Below the pieces are notes generated by a model. The model was not told the origin of the DNA and ran no database searches. It saw nothing but the letters and a program-made list of their open reading frames with translations. From the NCBI GenBank assembly GCA_020850695.1, contig JADZEF010000107.1:1-40830 (forward strand): DNA of 40,830 bases, in the 5' to 3' direction. The translations under genes and the position numbers were made by a program. This document shows, in pieces, positions 16,212 through 24,851 of this stretch. Source of the stretch: Planctomycetaceae bacterium (GTDB lineage: Bacteria > Planctomycetota > Planctomycetia > Planctomycetales > Planctomycetaceae). Each line of letters opens with the position of its first letter. The first letter of the stretch is position 1.

Positions 16212-17252
16212 TCAGGCCGCGCGACCCTGGGCTTCCTCGGCGTCAAGCTCAGCCTTGATCAGGCAGCCGCGGGCGATCGTGAAGTCGGAGTCCTCGGCCA
16301 GCCGGACCTGCTTCACCTTCACGGGCAATTCGGCCTGTCGCACCGCATTGGCCAGCATCGGGACGAAGCCGCGGATGCGGGTCACGCCGCCGCACGCCAC
16401 CACCGACATCGCGGGCCAGGCCGAGGGAATGTCGAGCGAGGTGCTGAAGACCTTCGATGCCTTCTGCACTACGTCGTCGACCAACTCGGAGTAGAGCCGG
16501 ACGAGGCCCGCGTCACGGTCGGTCGTTCCCTTCGTGCTGAGGTCAGCTGCGGACGATTCCTTCCAGCGGCACATCGTCTCGGCATCAAGGTAGCGGTTCC
16601 CCTTGGCGTCCCAAAGGTACTGCTCGGTCGTCTCAGCGAGCTGCTCGTCGATCCAGTTTCCGCCCCGTGAGACGACGCACGAGGCGATCTCGAGGCTGCG
16701 GTAGACCAGGCTGACATGGCACGCGGCCGCGCCGAACGTCATCCCGATGCCGGTGAACCCGTCTCCGACGAGGTCGGCCAGGACAAGTGCCGTGCCCGGC
16801 GTGATCGGAAGCGGCTCGTACCCTTGCAGACGGATGATCTGCATCAGGAACTCTGCGGTTTCCGAGTCCCGACCCGAGACGCTGCCCGACATTCCCGGCA
16901 ACGTGAGACCGCACAGTTCGCCTGGTTCGGTCGGCGGCTCCATGAGCCCTTCAACGAGCGCGGCGATCATCTGGCGCGACGCGGGATCGCGAGCGGGCAG
17001 GTCGCCTTCCGGCAGCAGCGGCAGGAGGGGCGAGTGCATCAACTCGGCGAAGTCGCGGGCCGGATCGCCGGGAATGGCGAGGCTGCCGTCGCAGAGGGCG
17101 TAGGCCGTCTGAAGCTGGTCGAGCATCTGACGCCGGACGGGGGTGTCTTCGACGACCGAGTAGATCGCCCGTGCGGATCGTCCCGCGAGGCGTTCTTCTT
17201 CCATGCGAAGCGACCGGAAGGCCGAGGCACCGAGATCGAGAGCGATGGTCAT
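16212..17252 (-). CDS. Actin-like (MreB/Hsp70-fold) ATPase
   Basis: 346 residues. Actin-fold ATP-binding motifs are visible: phosphate-1 IALDLGASAFRSLR (3-16); phosphate-2 region GIGMTFGAAACHVSLVYRS followed by SRGGNWID (about 168-202), matching the MreB pattern of strand, loop, strand, then GG-x3-D; adenosine motif VVACGGVTRIRGF (284-296); and a closing DFTIARGCLIKAEL. The usual D-(I/L)-G-G-G-T of phosphate-2 is replaced by MTFGAAA, so hydrolysis may be altered. Its ATG overlaps the stop of the upstream SLBB membrane-protein gene by 4 bases (ATGA), so the two are translationally coupled. The protein is cytoplasmic. It is shorter and more divergent than cell-shape MreB and is not with mreCD. 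Function unknown. Confidence 0.78.
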   Translation of the reverse strand: MTIALDLGASAFRSLRMEEERLAGRSARAIYSVVEDTPVRRQMLDQLQTAYALCDGSLAIPGDPARDFAELMHSPLLPLLPEGDLPARDPASRQMIAALVEGLMEPPTEPGELCGLTLPGMSGSVSGRDSETAEFLMQIIRLQGYEPLPITPGTALVLADLVGDGFTGIGMTFGAAACHVSLVYRSLEIASCVVSRGGNWIDEQLAETTEQYLWDAKGNRYLDAETMCRWKESSAADLSTKGTTDRDAGLVRLYSELVDDVVQKASKVFSTSLDIPSAWPAMSVVACGGVTRIRGFVPMLANAVRQAELPVKVKQVRLAEDSDFTIARGCLIKAELDAEEAQGRAA

Positions 17253-19402
17253 TTCTCGACAGCTCCCTCCACTGAGAGGCTTTCAGACGCCAGGGCTTGA
17301 GCGATGTGCGGGGCGCCGACGTGTCGCGCACCGTCCTGCACGCTGGTGAGGACTCGTTCGAGGACGTCGGATTTCCGTTCGCCGATGTGAGGGCGCGGCA
17401 TGGCAGCCGAGGCCGTTCCGTCGCCGTGCGGTTCGTCGACGCGATGTCCGCCCGGAATGTTGACGGCCGCCGCGGCAGCCGCCGGAGCGGCGGGCATGCT
17501 GGCAGCCTGAACCGACGCACCGATCGCTGCTTCGGCGGAAGCCTCAGCGGCTTGCATGGCGAAGTGCGGGCGGGCGACGGCGGCCGGATGCTCGGCATCG
17601 ACACGCCGTTGCGGGGCGGTTCGCGGGCTGCCGTAGACTTCAATCGGCCCCGCCATGCGGACCGGTTCGACTTCGATCGGCAACTCGTTGGCAATCAGTT
17701 CCTGGAGGCGAGTGCGCGGTGCGCTGACCGTCGCTCGCATTGTCTTGCGGAGGATTCGCTCGGTGGCGGTGACGGTCCGCGGAACCGGAGCCTGCTGCAG
17801 CGCCGCGAGGCGGCGTTCGATCCGTTCGGCGGCCGGTTCGCGAGAAATGGCAGCCGACGAAGCCATGGCGGCCATCATCGGCTGTTCGACGTGTTCGGCC
17901 TCGGCAACCGCCAGCGTCTCCATCGCGGCGCCAGCCGCACGCCCCTGCTTGCGGCGACGGTAGGACCACGTCGCGGCGGCGAGAGCCCCCGCACCCAGCA
18001 CGCCCCACGCGGCGGCCAGTTCCATGTTCGATTCGTCTTCGTCGTCCGACGCCACGGCCGCGCTGGCCAGAGCGACTTTCGGACGCGAGGCGAGGGGTTC
18101 GGAGATGCCGACATGGTCGACCGACGCGAGCGCCTTCTCGGCGCGGTTCTGAGCGATCATGCGAGCGCCGTTGCCGATCGGCTCGGACATTCCGACGACT
18201 TCGGGTTCGACCGGAGCTGCGGCGACCGGAGCGGGTCCGACAGCTGGACCGGCGTCCGGAGACGCGGGGAGCATGTCGACCTGGCCCGCACGTCGCGCTT
18301 CGGCGATCGCTTCCGGCGGCGGAATGAATTCGGTGCGAGCCGATCCCTGCGAGGGCGTGGCCCGCGGCATGGTTTGCGGGGCGGAGATTTCGCTGCGCGG
18401 AGTTTCGAGCGGCGGGTTGCTCTGCAGACGCGGTTCCGCTCCGGTGAGCGAGTTCGCAGTGCGTGGCGGGCTGGAGCGCGGGAGAGGGTTCGAGCGCGGC
18501 AGCGTCGCCCGTGGGGCTTCGGCCACTTCGACCGTGTTGCGGGTGGCGCGGGCCAGCGGATCGCCGAACGGTTGCTCGGCTTCCAGCAGCGACGGTCCGT
18601 TGGATTCGATCGCGGCCGGGGGCGTCATGGTCAGCTCAGGACGCCCGGCCGGCGCGGAGTCGTTCGAGGCAGGCGGAGCCGACGGGATCGGCGAGGCATG
18701 AAGCTCGGCCGGAAGGGGCGAGGCGACGTCGACCGCGACAGCCGGAGGCAACGTCTTGGGAATCCGGGCGAGGTCGAGCTCGGAACGATTGAAGACGAGC
18801 ACCGTGCCGGGGTTCAGCGTCGCATCCCGGTCGGACATGAAGTCGCCCGGATTGGCCGAGCGAGTGCGCGACGTCGGGATGATCTTGACCGAGTTGGCGA
18901 CCTCGGGCTCCTGATTGAGGAGTCCGACGATCTTGTTGACCGAAGCATCTTCCATCCGGAGCGCCATCACGACCGGGCGATCCATGACGTTGATCAACGC
19001 CACGGGAATCGTCGCGGGGTTCGATGAGGCGCTCGCCAGATGGATGTTCGACCGGGGCGGTTCCGCGCCATCGACGATCAGCACGTCGCCCGAGCGAAGC
19101 GCCAAGCGCGTATTCGGCGTCAGGAAGACCTGCTGCCCGGGCTTGCCGCCGCTCACGATCCGAACGTTTCCGTTCGCCTTCTCGGTGACGCCGCCGGCCG
19201 CCTGCAGGACTTCCTTGATGTCCGGGTTTGGAGAGTTGAACTCGAAAACCTTGCGGCTGGGAACGGCGCCCAACACTCCAATGTAGGACCGGCCGGAGCC
19301 GCCGCTGACCATCGTCAGGCCGCGCGGCTGTCCCGCCCGCACCGCCGGCACGGCAGCCGCCGCGAGCAGCAGCATCCCTGCGAATAGTCGGCGTTTGCGC
19401 AT
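17249..19402 (-). CDS. SLBB-domain secreted/membrane protein coupled to actin-like ATPase
   Basis: 717 residues from the ATG at 19402, which has a GGAGGG ribosome site and opens a signal peptide (RKRRLFAGMLLLAAAAVPAV). An SLBB-type beta-grasp domain, as in polysaccharide-export and competence proteins, spans 40-112 (SYIGVLGAVPSRKVFEF, EVLQAAGGVTEKANGNV, LRSGDVLIVDG). A second similar region follows (about 125-210; GTVLVFNRSELDL). Residues 215-440 are a long proline/serine-rich linker. A transmembrane helix lies at about 460-481 (AAAWGVLGAGALAAATWSY), then a basic RRRKQGR and an alanine-rich cytoplasmic tail of about 235 residues. The tail could contact the co-encoded actin-like ATPase. Similar layout to FimV-like proteins, but no LysM is seen. 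Confidence 0.72.
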   Translation of the reverse strand: MRKRRLFAGMLLLAAAAVPAVRAGQPRGLTMVSGGSGRSYIGVLGAVPSRKVFEFNSPNPDIKEVLQAAGGVTEKANGNVRIVSGGKPGQQVFLTPNTRLALRSGDVLIVDGAEPPRSNIHLASASSNPATIPVALINVMDRPVVMALRMEDASVNKIVGLLNQEPEVANSVKIIPTSRTRSANPGDFMSDRDATLNPGTVLVFNRSELDLARIPKTLPPAVAVDVASPLPAELHASPIPSAPPASNDSAPAGRPELTMTPPAAIESNGPSLLEAEQPFGDPLARATRNTVEVAEAPRATLPRSNPLPRSSPPRTANSLTGAEPRLQSNPPLETPRSEISAPQTMPRATPSQGSARTEFIPPPEAIAEARRAGQVDMLPASPDAGPAVGPAPVAAAPVEPEVVGMSEPIGNGARMIAQNRAEKALASVDHVGISEPLASRPKVALASAAVASDDEDESNMELAAAWGVLGAGALAAATWSYRRRKQGRAAGAAMETLAVAEAEHVEQPMMAAMASSAAISREPAAERIERRLAALQQAPVPRTVTATERILRKTMRATVSAPRTRLQELIANELPIEVEPVRMAGPIEVYGSPRTAPQRRVDAEHPAAVARPHFAMQAAEASAEAAIGASVQAASMPAAPAAAAAAVNIPGGHRVDEPHGDGTASAAMPRPHIGERKSDVLERVLTSVQDGARHVGAPHIAQALASESLSVEGAVEK

Positions 19403-19736
19403 TTGGCCCTCCAACCCGTACCTACAGCACACGACGCGAAGTCGATACAATCACCATCATCGGACAGCCCCGCACGGTCGCATGAGGGAAATTCACGCAA
19501 ACGCGAACATGTTTGTGGGTGAATGAGTGCCGCAAGGCGTTTTCAGGTAGAGGCTTACGTGGTTCGTGCGGGTTTGTTGCGGAACGATCTGATCCGTCCG
19601 ATGCGACCTGCGGCGGGAACTGTCTAAGGGCTCTCTGGCGGAGTCACCAGAACGGCCCGACGAGTCGCCAGCCAGTCCTGCGTCTTGCGGGTTCATTCGG
19701 TCCAAGTCTCGATTCAATCAAGGGAAGCGCCGCCCG
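19403..19736. other. Divergent intergenic region with inverted repeat
   Basis: 334 bases between the SLBB operon (minus) and the thiolase (plus), so both promoters should lie here. ATTCACGCAAAC (19491-19502) can pair with GTTTGTGGGTGAAT (19511-19524), an imperfect inverted repeat about 90 bases upstream of the SLBB start: a candidate operator. An 11-base fragment CTTGCGGGTTC (19684-19694) matches repeat family C. No gene seen. Confidence 0.5.
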
Positions 19737-20918
19737 ATGTCCACGAATGCCTGGATCCTTGCGGGAGCACGAACGCCGATCGGCAAGCTGCTCGGAGTGT
19801 TCAAGGATTTCACCGCCCCCGAGCTGGCGAGCGTCGCGATTCGCGAGGCGCTGGTGCGGGCGGATGTGTCGGCCGGGCAGGTCGACGAGGTGATCCTCGG
19901 GAATGTGTTGCAGGCGGGCGTGGGGCAGGCTCCGGCGCGGCAGGCGGCCCTCAAGGGGGGCCTTCCGGCGACCGTTCCGGCGGTCACGATCAATAAGGTG
20001 TGCGGGTCGGGATTGAAGGCCGTGATGCTGGCGTCGCAGGCGATCCGCGCGGGGGATGCCCACATTGTGGTGGCGGGGGGGATGGAAAGCATGACCCGCG
20101 CCCCGCACCTTGCCATGGGATCGCGCGAAGGTTGGAAGTACGGCGACGTCACGCTGCGCGACGCGATGATCGTCGATGGATTGTGGTGCGGGATCGAAAA
20201 CTGTGCGATGGGGCAGCATGCCGAATACACGGGACGGACCTGCGGCGTCAGTCGCGACGACATGGACCGGTTTTCCCTCGAAAGCCAGCGGCGGGCGGCC
20301 CAGGCCATTGCGGCAAAGGCCTTCGAAGATGAAATCGTTCCCGTCAAGGTACGGCAGAGGAAGGAAGAGATTCTCGTCTCGCAGGATGAAGGGCCGCGTC
20401 CCGAAACCACGCTGGAAGGGCTCGCGCGGTTGAAGCCGGCGTTCGATGAGAAGGGGACCGTGACGGCGGGCAACTCGTCGATGATCAGCGACGGGGCCGC
20501 GGCCCTGGTGGTCGGAGATGACGAAGCCGCACGGGAATCTCCTGCTCCGTGGAAGGCCCGCATCGTCGCGTCGTTCACCAGCGGAATGGAGCCGCGCGAC
20601 CTGTTTGTCGCCCCCGTGCTGGCCGTGAAAGGGGCCCTGCGAAAGGCCGGACTCACCACGAACGACATCGATCTGTTCGAGATCAACGAAGCCTTCGCGG
20701 TGCAGATGGTGGCCTGCGTGCGGCAATTGGAGATCGATCCGGCGAAGGTGAACGTCAACGGCGGCGCGATCGCACTGGGACATCCCATCGGAGCGAGCGG
20801 AGCGCGAGTGCTGTGCACGTTGCTGGCGGCGTTGAAGGCTCGCGGACTGAAGCGCGGGCTGGCGAGCCTTTGCCTCGGCGGCGGTAACGCGGTGGCGATG
20901 ATCGTCGAGAGACCGTAG
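19737..20918 (+). CDS. Acetyl-CoA acetyltransferase (thiolase)
   Basis: 393 residues, the standard thiolase II length; it condenses or cleaves acyl-CoAs in short-chain fatty-acid metabolism. The catalytic nucleophile is C89 in NKVCGSGLKA, with H349 in GHPIGASG and the base C379 in CLGGGN. The NEAFAVQ motif is also present. The numbers match the classical enzymes almost exactly. It is followed after 101 bases by a 3-hydroxyacyl-CoA dehydrogenase, so together they can interconvert acetyl-CoA and 3-hydroxybutyryl-CoA. A polyhydroxybutyrate synthase is not in the window. Direction of the pathway is therefore open. Confidence 0.93.
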   Translation: MSTNAWILAGARTPIGKLLGVFKDFTAPELASVAIREALVRADVSAGQVDEVILGNVLQAGVGQAPARQAALKGGLPATVPAVTINKVCGSGLKAVMLASQAIRAGDAHIVVAGGMESMTRAPHLAMGSREGWKYGDVTLRDAMIVDGLWCGIENCAMGQHAEYTGRTCGVSRDDMDRFSLESQRRAAQAIAAKAFEDEIVPVKVRQRKEEILVSQDEGPRPETTLEGLARLKPAFDEKGTVTAGNSSMISDGAAALVVGDDEAARESPAPWKARIVASFTSGMEPRDLFVAPVLAVKGALRKAGLTTNDIDLFEINEAFAVQMVACVRQLEIDPAKVNVNGGAIALGHPIGASGARVLCTLLAALKARGLKRGLASLCLGGGNAVAMIVERP

Positions 20919-21019
20919 GGAAGGAGGCAGGAGTCGGGAGACAGTAGGAAGACAGCAAGCACACGACATTGCTATCTTTTCGATCCTGACCTCTCACACT
21001 CGACTACTGGCCAACTGAC

Positions 21020-21883
21020 ATGATCGTCGAACGACTCGCTGTGATCGGTGCCGGCACCATGGGCCGAGGCATCATTGAAGTGGCGGCCACGCATGGAGTG
21101 ATGGTGCGGGCGTATGACATCAATGACGACGTGTGCGCGAAGGCGGCTGCCACGCTGCGGACGTCGATCGAGCGCGGGATCAAGCGCGGCAAAGTCTCTG
21201 GCGGCTCGGCGGACCCGTACATGCAGCGGGTGACGTTTTCATGCGATCTGGCCGAGACGGTGTGCGATGCGCAGTTCGTCATCGAGGCGATCCCCGAGAT
21301 CCAGGAACTGAAGCTCAAGACGATTGGTGAGCTTGATCGGCTGGCGCCTGCGGGGGTCGTGCTGGCGAGCAACACGTCGAGCCTGTCGATCACGAAGCTG
21401 GCGGCGGCGACGGGGCGGCCGGAGCGCGTGGTGGGGATGCACTTCTTCAATCCGGTGCCTGTCATGGCGCCGGTGGAGATCGTGCGGGCCGAGCAGACGT
21501 CGGAAATCACAATGACCGAGACGCTCGAGTTCGGGCGGCAACTCGGCAAAGAGGCGTTCGCGGTCGCGGACGTTCCGGGCTTCGCCGTCAACCGCATCCT
21601 GATGCCGCTGATCAACGAGGCGGTCTTCGCCCTTCAGGAAGGCGTGGCCGACGCCCGCACCATCGACTCGCTGATGAAGCTCGGCTGCAACCACCCGATG
21701 GGGCCGCTCGAGCTGGCGGACTTCGTCGGGCTCGACGTCTGTCTCTGGATCCTGCAGGTCCTGCATCGCGAGCTGGGCGATCCGAAGTTCCGTCCCTGCC
21801 CGCTCCTCGCCCGCAAAGTCGATGCGAAGCACCTGGGGCGGAAGACCGGCCGCGGATTCTACGAGTACCCCAGGAAAGAGTAG
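21020..21883 (+). CDS. 3-hydroxybutyryl-CoA dehydrogenase
   Basis: 287 residues; NAD(P)-dependent oxidation of 3-hydroxyacyl-CoA. The dinucleotide loop is VIGAGTMGRGI (8-18). Active-site residues: S120 (SNTSSL), H141 in GMHFFNPVPVM, E153, N191 in PGFAVNRIL. The C-terminal domain has GCNHPMGPLELADFVGLD and ends in GRGFYEYP, as expected for the stand-alone short-chain enzyme. There is no enoyl-CoA hydratase fusion. It is downstream of the thiolase with the same orientation; the 101-base gap holds a purine-rich tract (GGAGGCAGGAGTCGGGAGAC) but no clear terminator, so co-transcription is likely. Confidence 0.93.
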   Translation: MIVERLAVIGAGTMGRGIIEVAATHGVMVRAYDINDDVCAKAAATLRTSIERGIKRGKVSGGSADPYMQRVTFSCDLAETVCDAQFVIEAIPEIQELKLKTIGELDRLAPAGVVLASNTSSLSITKLAAATGRPERVVGMHFFNPVPVMAPVEIVRAEQTSEITMTETLEFGRQLGKEAFAVADVPGFAVNRILMPLINEAVFALQEGVADARTIDSLMKLGCNHPMGPLELADFVGLDVCLWILQVLHRELGDPKFRPCPLLARKVDAKHLGRKTGRGFYEYPRKE

Positions 21884-22217
21884 TGCCGGAGGGTCGATTC
21901 GCGTGTCGGGGGCGCGGGGGCTCAAATCCGAAAGACAAATGTCTAAGGAAATGCCAAAAAACCAAAAATCAAAAGGTTCGAATCGAGAGTCTTTTGTCCT
22001 TTTGAGTTTTCGACTTTCCTTCGACATTTGACTTTGAGATTTCGGGCTTCGCCTCCTCGACCGGGTCGGTCGACACTCCGTCGGGGCATCACTATCCTTC
22101 CCCACGGCAAATTCGTCACTTGAGGCATCGACCCCAACGTTTCGGTGCGGACGGTCGATGAAAGCAGTGTGTGCGCCGGCATGGCGGCGTCCCGATCGCA
22201 CTCCGTCCGGAAGCATC
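21884..22217. other. Intergenic region holding a MITE-like element
   Basis: 334 bases between the dehydrogenase and the ABC ATPase genes. About 95 of them (21936-22030) are copy 1 of repeat family B. The rest shows no gene; a start at 22158 upstream of the ATPase is less likely than the ATG at 22218. Confidence 0.6.
21936..22030. repeat. MITE-like inverted repeat, family B, copy 1
   Basis: CAAATGTCTAAGGAAA (21936-21951) and TTTCCTTCGACATTTG (22015-22030) are inverted copies with one mismatch. The AT-rich interior includes CAAAAGGTT and GTCCTTTTG. A second copy with the same ends and interior words lies at 34207-34308. No coding capacity. Confidence 0.8.
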
Positions 22218-23165
22218 ATGAGCCTGCTCGAAGTTCAGAACCTGCACAAGAGCTTCGGGCCGCTCAAGGCCGTCGACGGCGTGAGCTTCCACGTCGAGGC
22301 GGGGGAGATCTTCGGGCTGCTGGGGCCGAACGGGGCCGGCAAGTCGACGACGATGAGCATGATTGCCGGACTGCTGACTCCGAACAGCGGCGAGATCCGG
22401 CTCGACGGCAAGACGTTCGACCCGACCGATCATGGGTTCCGCCGGCTGCTCGGAGTCGTCCCGCAAGACCTGGCCATCTACCCCGAGATGTCGGCGCGGG
22501 AGAACCTCAACTTCTTCGCCCGCCTGTACGGATTGCGGGGAGAGAATCTCAAGAAGCAGATCGACCTGTCGCTCGAACGGACGGGGCTGGGAAGCCGGGC
22601 GGATGATTCCTCGGGGCACTTTTCGGGCGGAATGAAGCGGCGGCTCAACTTCGGGATCGCGCTGCTCCATTCGCCGAAGCTGCTGATCCTGGACGAGCCG
22701 ACGGTCGGCGTCGACCCGCAATCGCGGGCCCACCTGCTCGACAGTGTCCGCAAGGCCAGCGACGAAGGCATGGCCGTCATCTACGCCAGCCACTACATGG
22801 AAGAAGTGCAGGCGCTCTGCAAGCGCGTGGCGATCATCGACCACGGGAAGATGCTCGCCTGCGACACGTTGACGAACCTGCTGTCCCGCCTGAGCACCGA
22901 CCTGCGGCTGCGGATCGGTCAGCCGCAGAACAACCTGATGAAGCGGCTGGCGGGGATCGCCGACCTCAAGACGAATGATGAAGGGCAGCCGATGCTGGTC
23001 ATCGGTCAGAACGCCCAGCAGAAAGATCGCGATCTGAACGCCACGATTGCCAAGATCCTCGGCATTCTCGGCGAGACGGGGACACCGCTTTACGCGCTCG
23101 AGACGCACGAGCCGAACCTCGAACGGCTCTTCCTGCAGATGACGGGGAACAAGCTGAGAGATTGA
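22218..23165 (+). CDS. ABC transporter ATP-binding protein (exporter)
   Basis: 315 residues from the ATG at 22218. Walker A GPNGAGKS (36-43), Q-loop PQDLAIYPEMS, signature FSGGMKRR (135-142), Walker B LLILDEPTVGVD (155-166), then the H-loop in YASHYMEE. The sequence is of the drug/Na+ exporter (CcmA/NatA/DrrA) type. The region after 225 is a C-terminal extension of about 90 residues typical of this group. The permease gene follows after 151 bases on the same strand, the gap being filled by dispersed repeats. Substrate unknown. Confidence 0.92.
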   Translation: MSLLEVQNLHKSFGPLKAVDGVSFHVEAGEIFGLLGPNGAGKSTTMSMIAGLLTPNSGEIRLDGKTFDPTDHGFRRLLGVVPQDLAIYPEMSARENLNFFARLYGLRGENLKKQIDLSLERTGLGSRADDSSGHFSGGMKRRLNFGIALLHSPKLLILDEPTVGVDPQSRAHLLDSVRKASDEGMAVIYASHYMEEVQALCKRVAIIDHGKMLACDTLTNLLSRLSTDLRLRIGQPQNNLMKRLAGIADLKTNDEGQPMLVIGQNAQQKDRDLNATIAKILGILGETGTPLYALETHEPNLERLFLQMTGNKLRD

Positions 23166-23300
23166 CCGTGGGACAGGCTTCAAGCCTGTCAACGCGGGAT
23201 GGGCTATCGGCCTGTCCGCATGAGAATGAGGAACGACAGGCTGGAAGTCGCTCCTGAAAGTCGGGACCTGGGAACGACAGGCTGGAAGCCTATCCCACGG
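23166..23300. repeat. Dispersed GACAGGCT repeat cluster
   Basis: The gap between the two ABC genes is almost all repeat. CCGTGGGACAGGCTTCAAGC (23166-23185) plus CTGTC is mirrored by GACAGGCTGGAAGCCTATCC plus CACGG at 23276-23300 (23 of 25 bases match when inverted). An 18-base unit GGAACGACAGGCTGGAAG occurs exactly at 23230-23247 and 23271-23288. The outer arms could pair and enclose the region in the mRNA. Confidence 0.8.
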
Positions 23301-23316
23301 GGACAAAAGGACGGTC

Positions 23317-24663
23317 ATGCAAGCCTGGGAAATCGCCAAGAAAGACCTGCTGCTTCAGGGCCGCGACATGCGGGCCCTGACCGTCCTTATCATTCTCCCG
23401 ATGATCTTCATCACGATCCTGGGGATGACGTTCGGCAAGCTGCTGGGATGGCAGGCCGAGAACCAGATCCTCAAGATCGCGTTCGTCGACAACATCGACT
23501 ACCCGTCGATCCAGGAGGACGGTGAAGGGCAACGCGAAGGGTACTTCCACCTCGACGCCGACCAGAAGAAGCGCAACGCCCGGCAATTGTTCGTCAACAT
23601 GATGAACTCGCTGCAGAAGCGGGACGGCATCAAGGTCGAGGAAGTCGAGTCCACGGAAGCGGCCGAGGCGAAGATCGCGAAAGGGGACGTGGCGGTCGCC
23701 GTCCTCGTCGGTCCCGAGTTCTTCAAACGCATCGACGACTACCATGACGGGATCCGGGTCGAAGATCTGATGGACCAGGACCGTCCCGATGGAAAGCTGA
23801 AAGAGGGCCTGAGCGCTCTCGACATGAGCGTCACGCAGCGCAAGGGCTTCGAGGGAACAGGGTCGGTCGTCGAGCAGATGGTCTTCGCCGACACGCTGCG
23901 GATCATCGTCTCCTACGTCGCCTGCACCGACCCGCAGCTGCACCGCCGCAATGCGGCGAAATGCAAGGAGTGGGCCGTCGAATATGACAAGGACGCCCCC
24001 CGTCCCACGCCGGATGTGCCTGACCCCAATAAGAAGGCGGGCGACGCGAAGACCTCGGCGGTCTACAACAAGATCGTCCCCGGCCTCACCGTGATGTTCG
24101 TCTTCTTCCTCATCAACATCATGGCCCGCTCGTTCATCGCCGAGCGGGACATCGGAACGCTGCGGCGGCTGCGGATTGCCCCATTGGATGCGACCTCGCT
24201 ACTCTTGGGCAAAGTTCTGCCATTCTTCCTGATTTCGATCGTCCAGACGACGATCCTGTTCAGTGCGGGAAAGCTGATCTTCGACATGACGCTCGGCCCC
24301 GAGCCGTGGCTGCTGGTTCCGACGGTCCTGTGCACGTCGCTGGCGGCGACGTCGCTGGGCCTGCTCGTCTCGACCATTGTGAAGACCGACTCCCAGGTTT
24401 CGGCCTATGCGAATATCGTGGTGATCGGCATGGCGGGGTTGAGCGGGTGCCTGATTCCCCGCGACCTGATGCCGCCCAACATGCTGCTGATGGGCAAGCC
24501 GATGCCCCACTCGTGGGCGGTCATCGCCTTCCGTGAGATCCTCGTGGAAGACAACGTGATTCCCGATCACCACGTCGTCTTCCAGTCCTGCGCCATCCTG
24601 ATCGGCTTCTCGCTGATCTACTTCCTGATCGGCGTCTACAACTTTGCGAAGAGCAAGCAGTAA
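23317..24663 (+). CDS. ABC-2 type transporter permease
   Basis: 448 residues with an AAGGA ribosome site. The layout is that of the NatB/YhaP-type ABC-2 exporter: one TM helix near the N-terminus (about 20-43, ALTVLIILPMIFITILGMTF), a large extracytoplasmic domain (about 50-245) with charged stretches, then five or so TM helices between 250 and 445 (VMFVFFLINIMARSF, FFLISIVQTTILFSAGKLI, IVVIGMAGLSGCLIP, SCAILIGFSLIYFLIGVYNF). The motif RDIGTLRRLRIAPL between helices is typical of the family. Partner of the ATPase upstream. Substrate unknown. Confidence 0.9.
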   Translation: MQAWEIAKKDLLLQGRDMRALTVLIILPMIFITILGMTFGKLLGWQAENQILKIAFVDNIDYPSIQEDGEGQREGYFHLDADQKKRNARQLFVNMMNSLQKRDGIKVEEVESTEAAEAKIAKGDVAVAVLVGPEFFKRIDDYHDGIRVEDLMDQDRPDGKLKEGLSALDMSVTQRKGFEGTGSVVEQMVFADTLRIIVSYVACTDPQLHRRNAAKCKEWAVEYDKDAPRPTPDVPDPNKKAGDAKTSAVYNKIVPGLTVMFVFFLINIMARSFIAERDIGTLRRLRIAPLDATSLLLGKVLPFFLISIVQTTILFSAGKLIFDMTLGPEPWLLVPTVLCTSLAATSLGLLVSTIVKTDSQVSAYANIVVIGMAGLSGCLIPRDLMPPNMLLMGKPMPHSWAVIAFREILVEDNVIPDHHVVFQSCAILIGFSLIYFLIGVYNFAKSKQ

Positions 24664-24703
24664 GAGTCTCTGACGGAAAGTCGCGAAGGTCGCACCCGAT
24701 GAA

Positions 24704-24824
24704 GCACCCCGGCTGCGGCTTTGAGCAGCCGGGGTGCCGAAGCAAACGACGTCCCTTATTGGAAATGCCGGAATTCCGCGCCCGCTCTGATTCGGCATCC
24801 AGGGTGCTCAGAGCCGCACCCTGG
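24704..24824. terminator. Two hairpins between convergent genes
   Basis: Hairpin 1: GCACCCCGGCTGC (24704-24716) with GCAGCCGGGGTGC (24725-24737), perfect 13-bp stem, 8-base loop. Hairpin 2: CCAGGGTGC (24799-24807) with GCACCCTGG (24816-24824). No U-run follows either, so these may be bidirectional terminators or members of a dispersed GCACCC-rich repeat. Confidence 0.55.
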
Positions 24825-24851
24825 GTGCGAGGCGATGGGTGCGACGCGCGG

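Noticed and set aside
21971..21990. GGTTCGAATC resembling a tRNA T-loop
   Set aside because: It lies in the MITE-like element; no acceptor stem, anticodon arm or CCA end can be formed.
23166..23300. CRISPR array, because of the spaced 18-base repeats
   Set aside because: Only two exact direct repeats with a 23-base spacer, no cas genes, and the repeats are part of a wider inverted structure.
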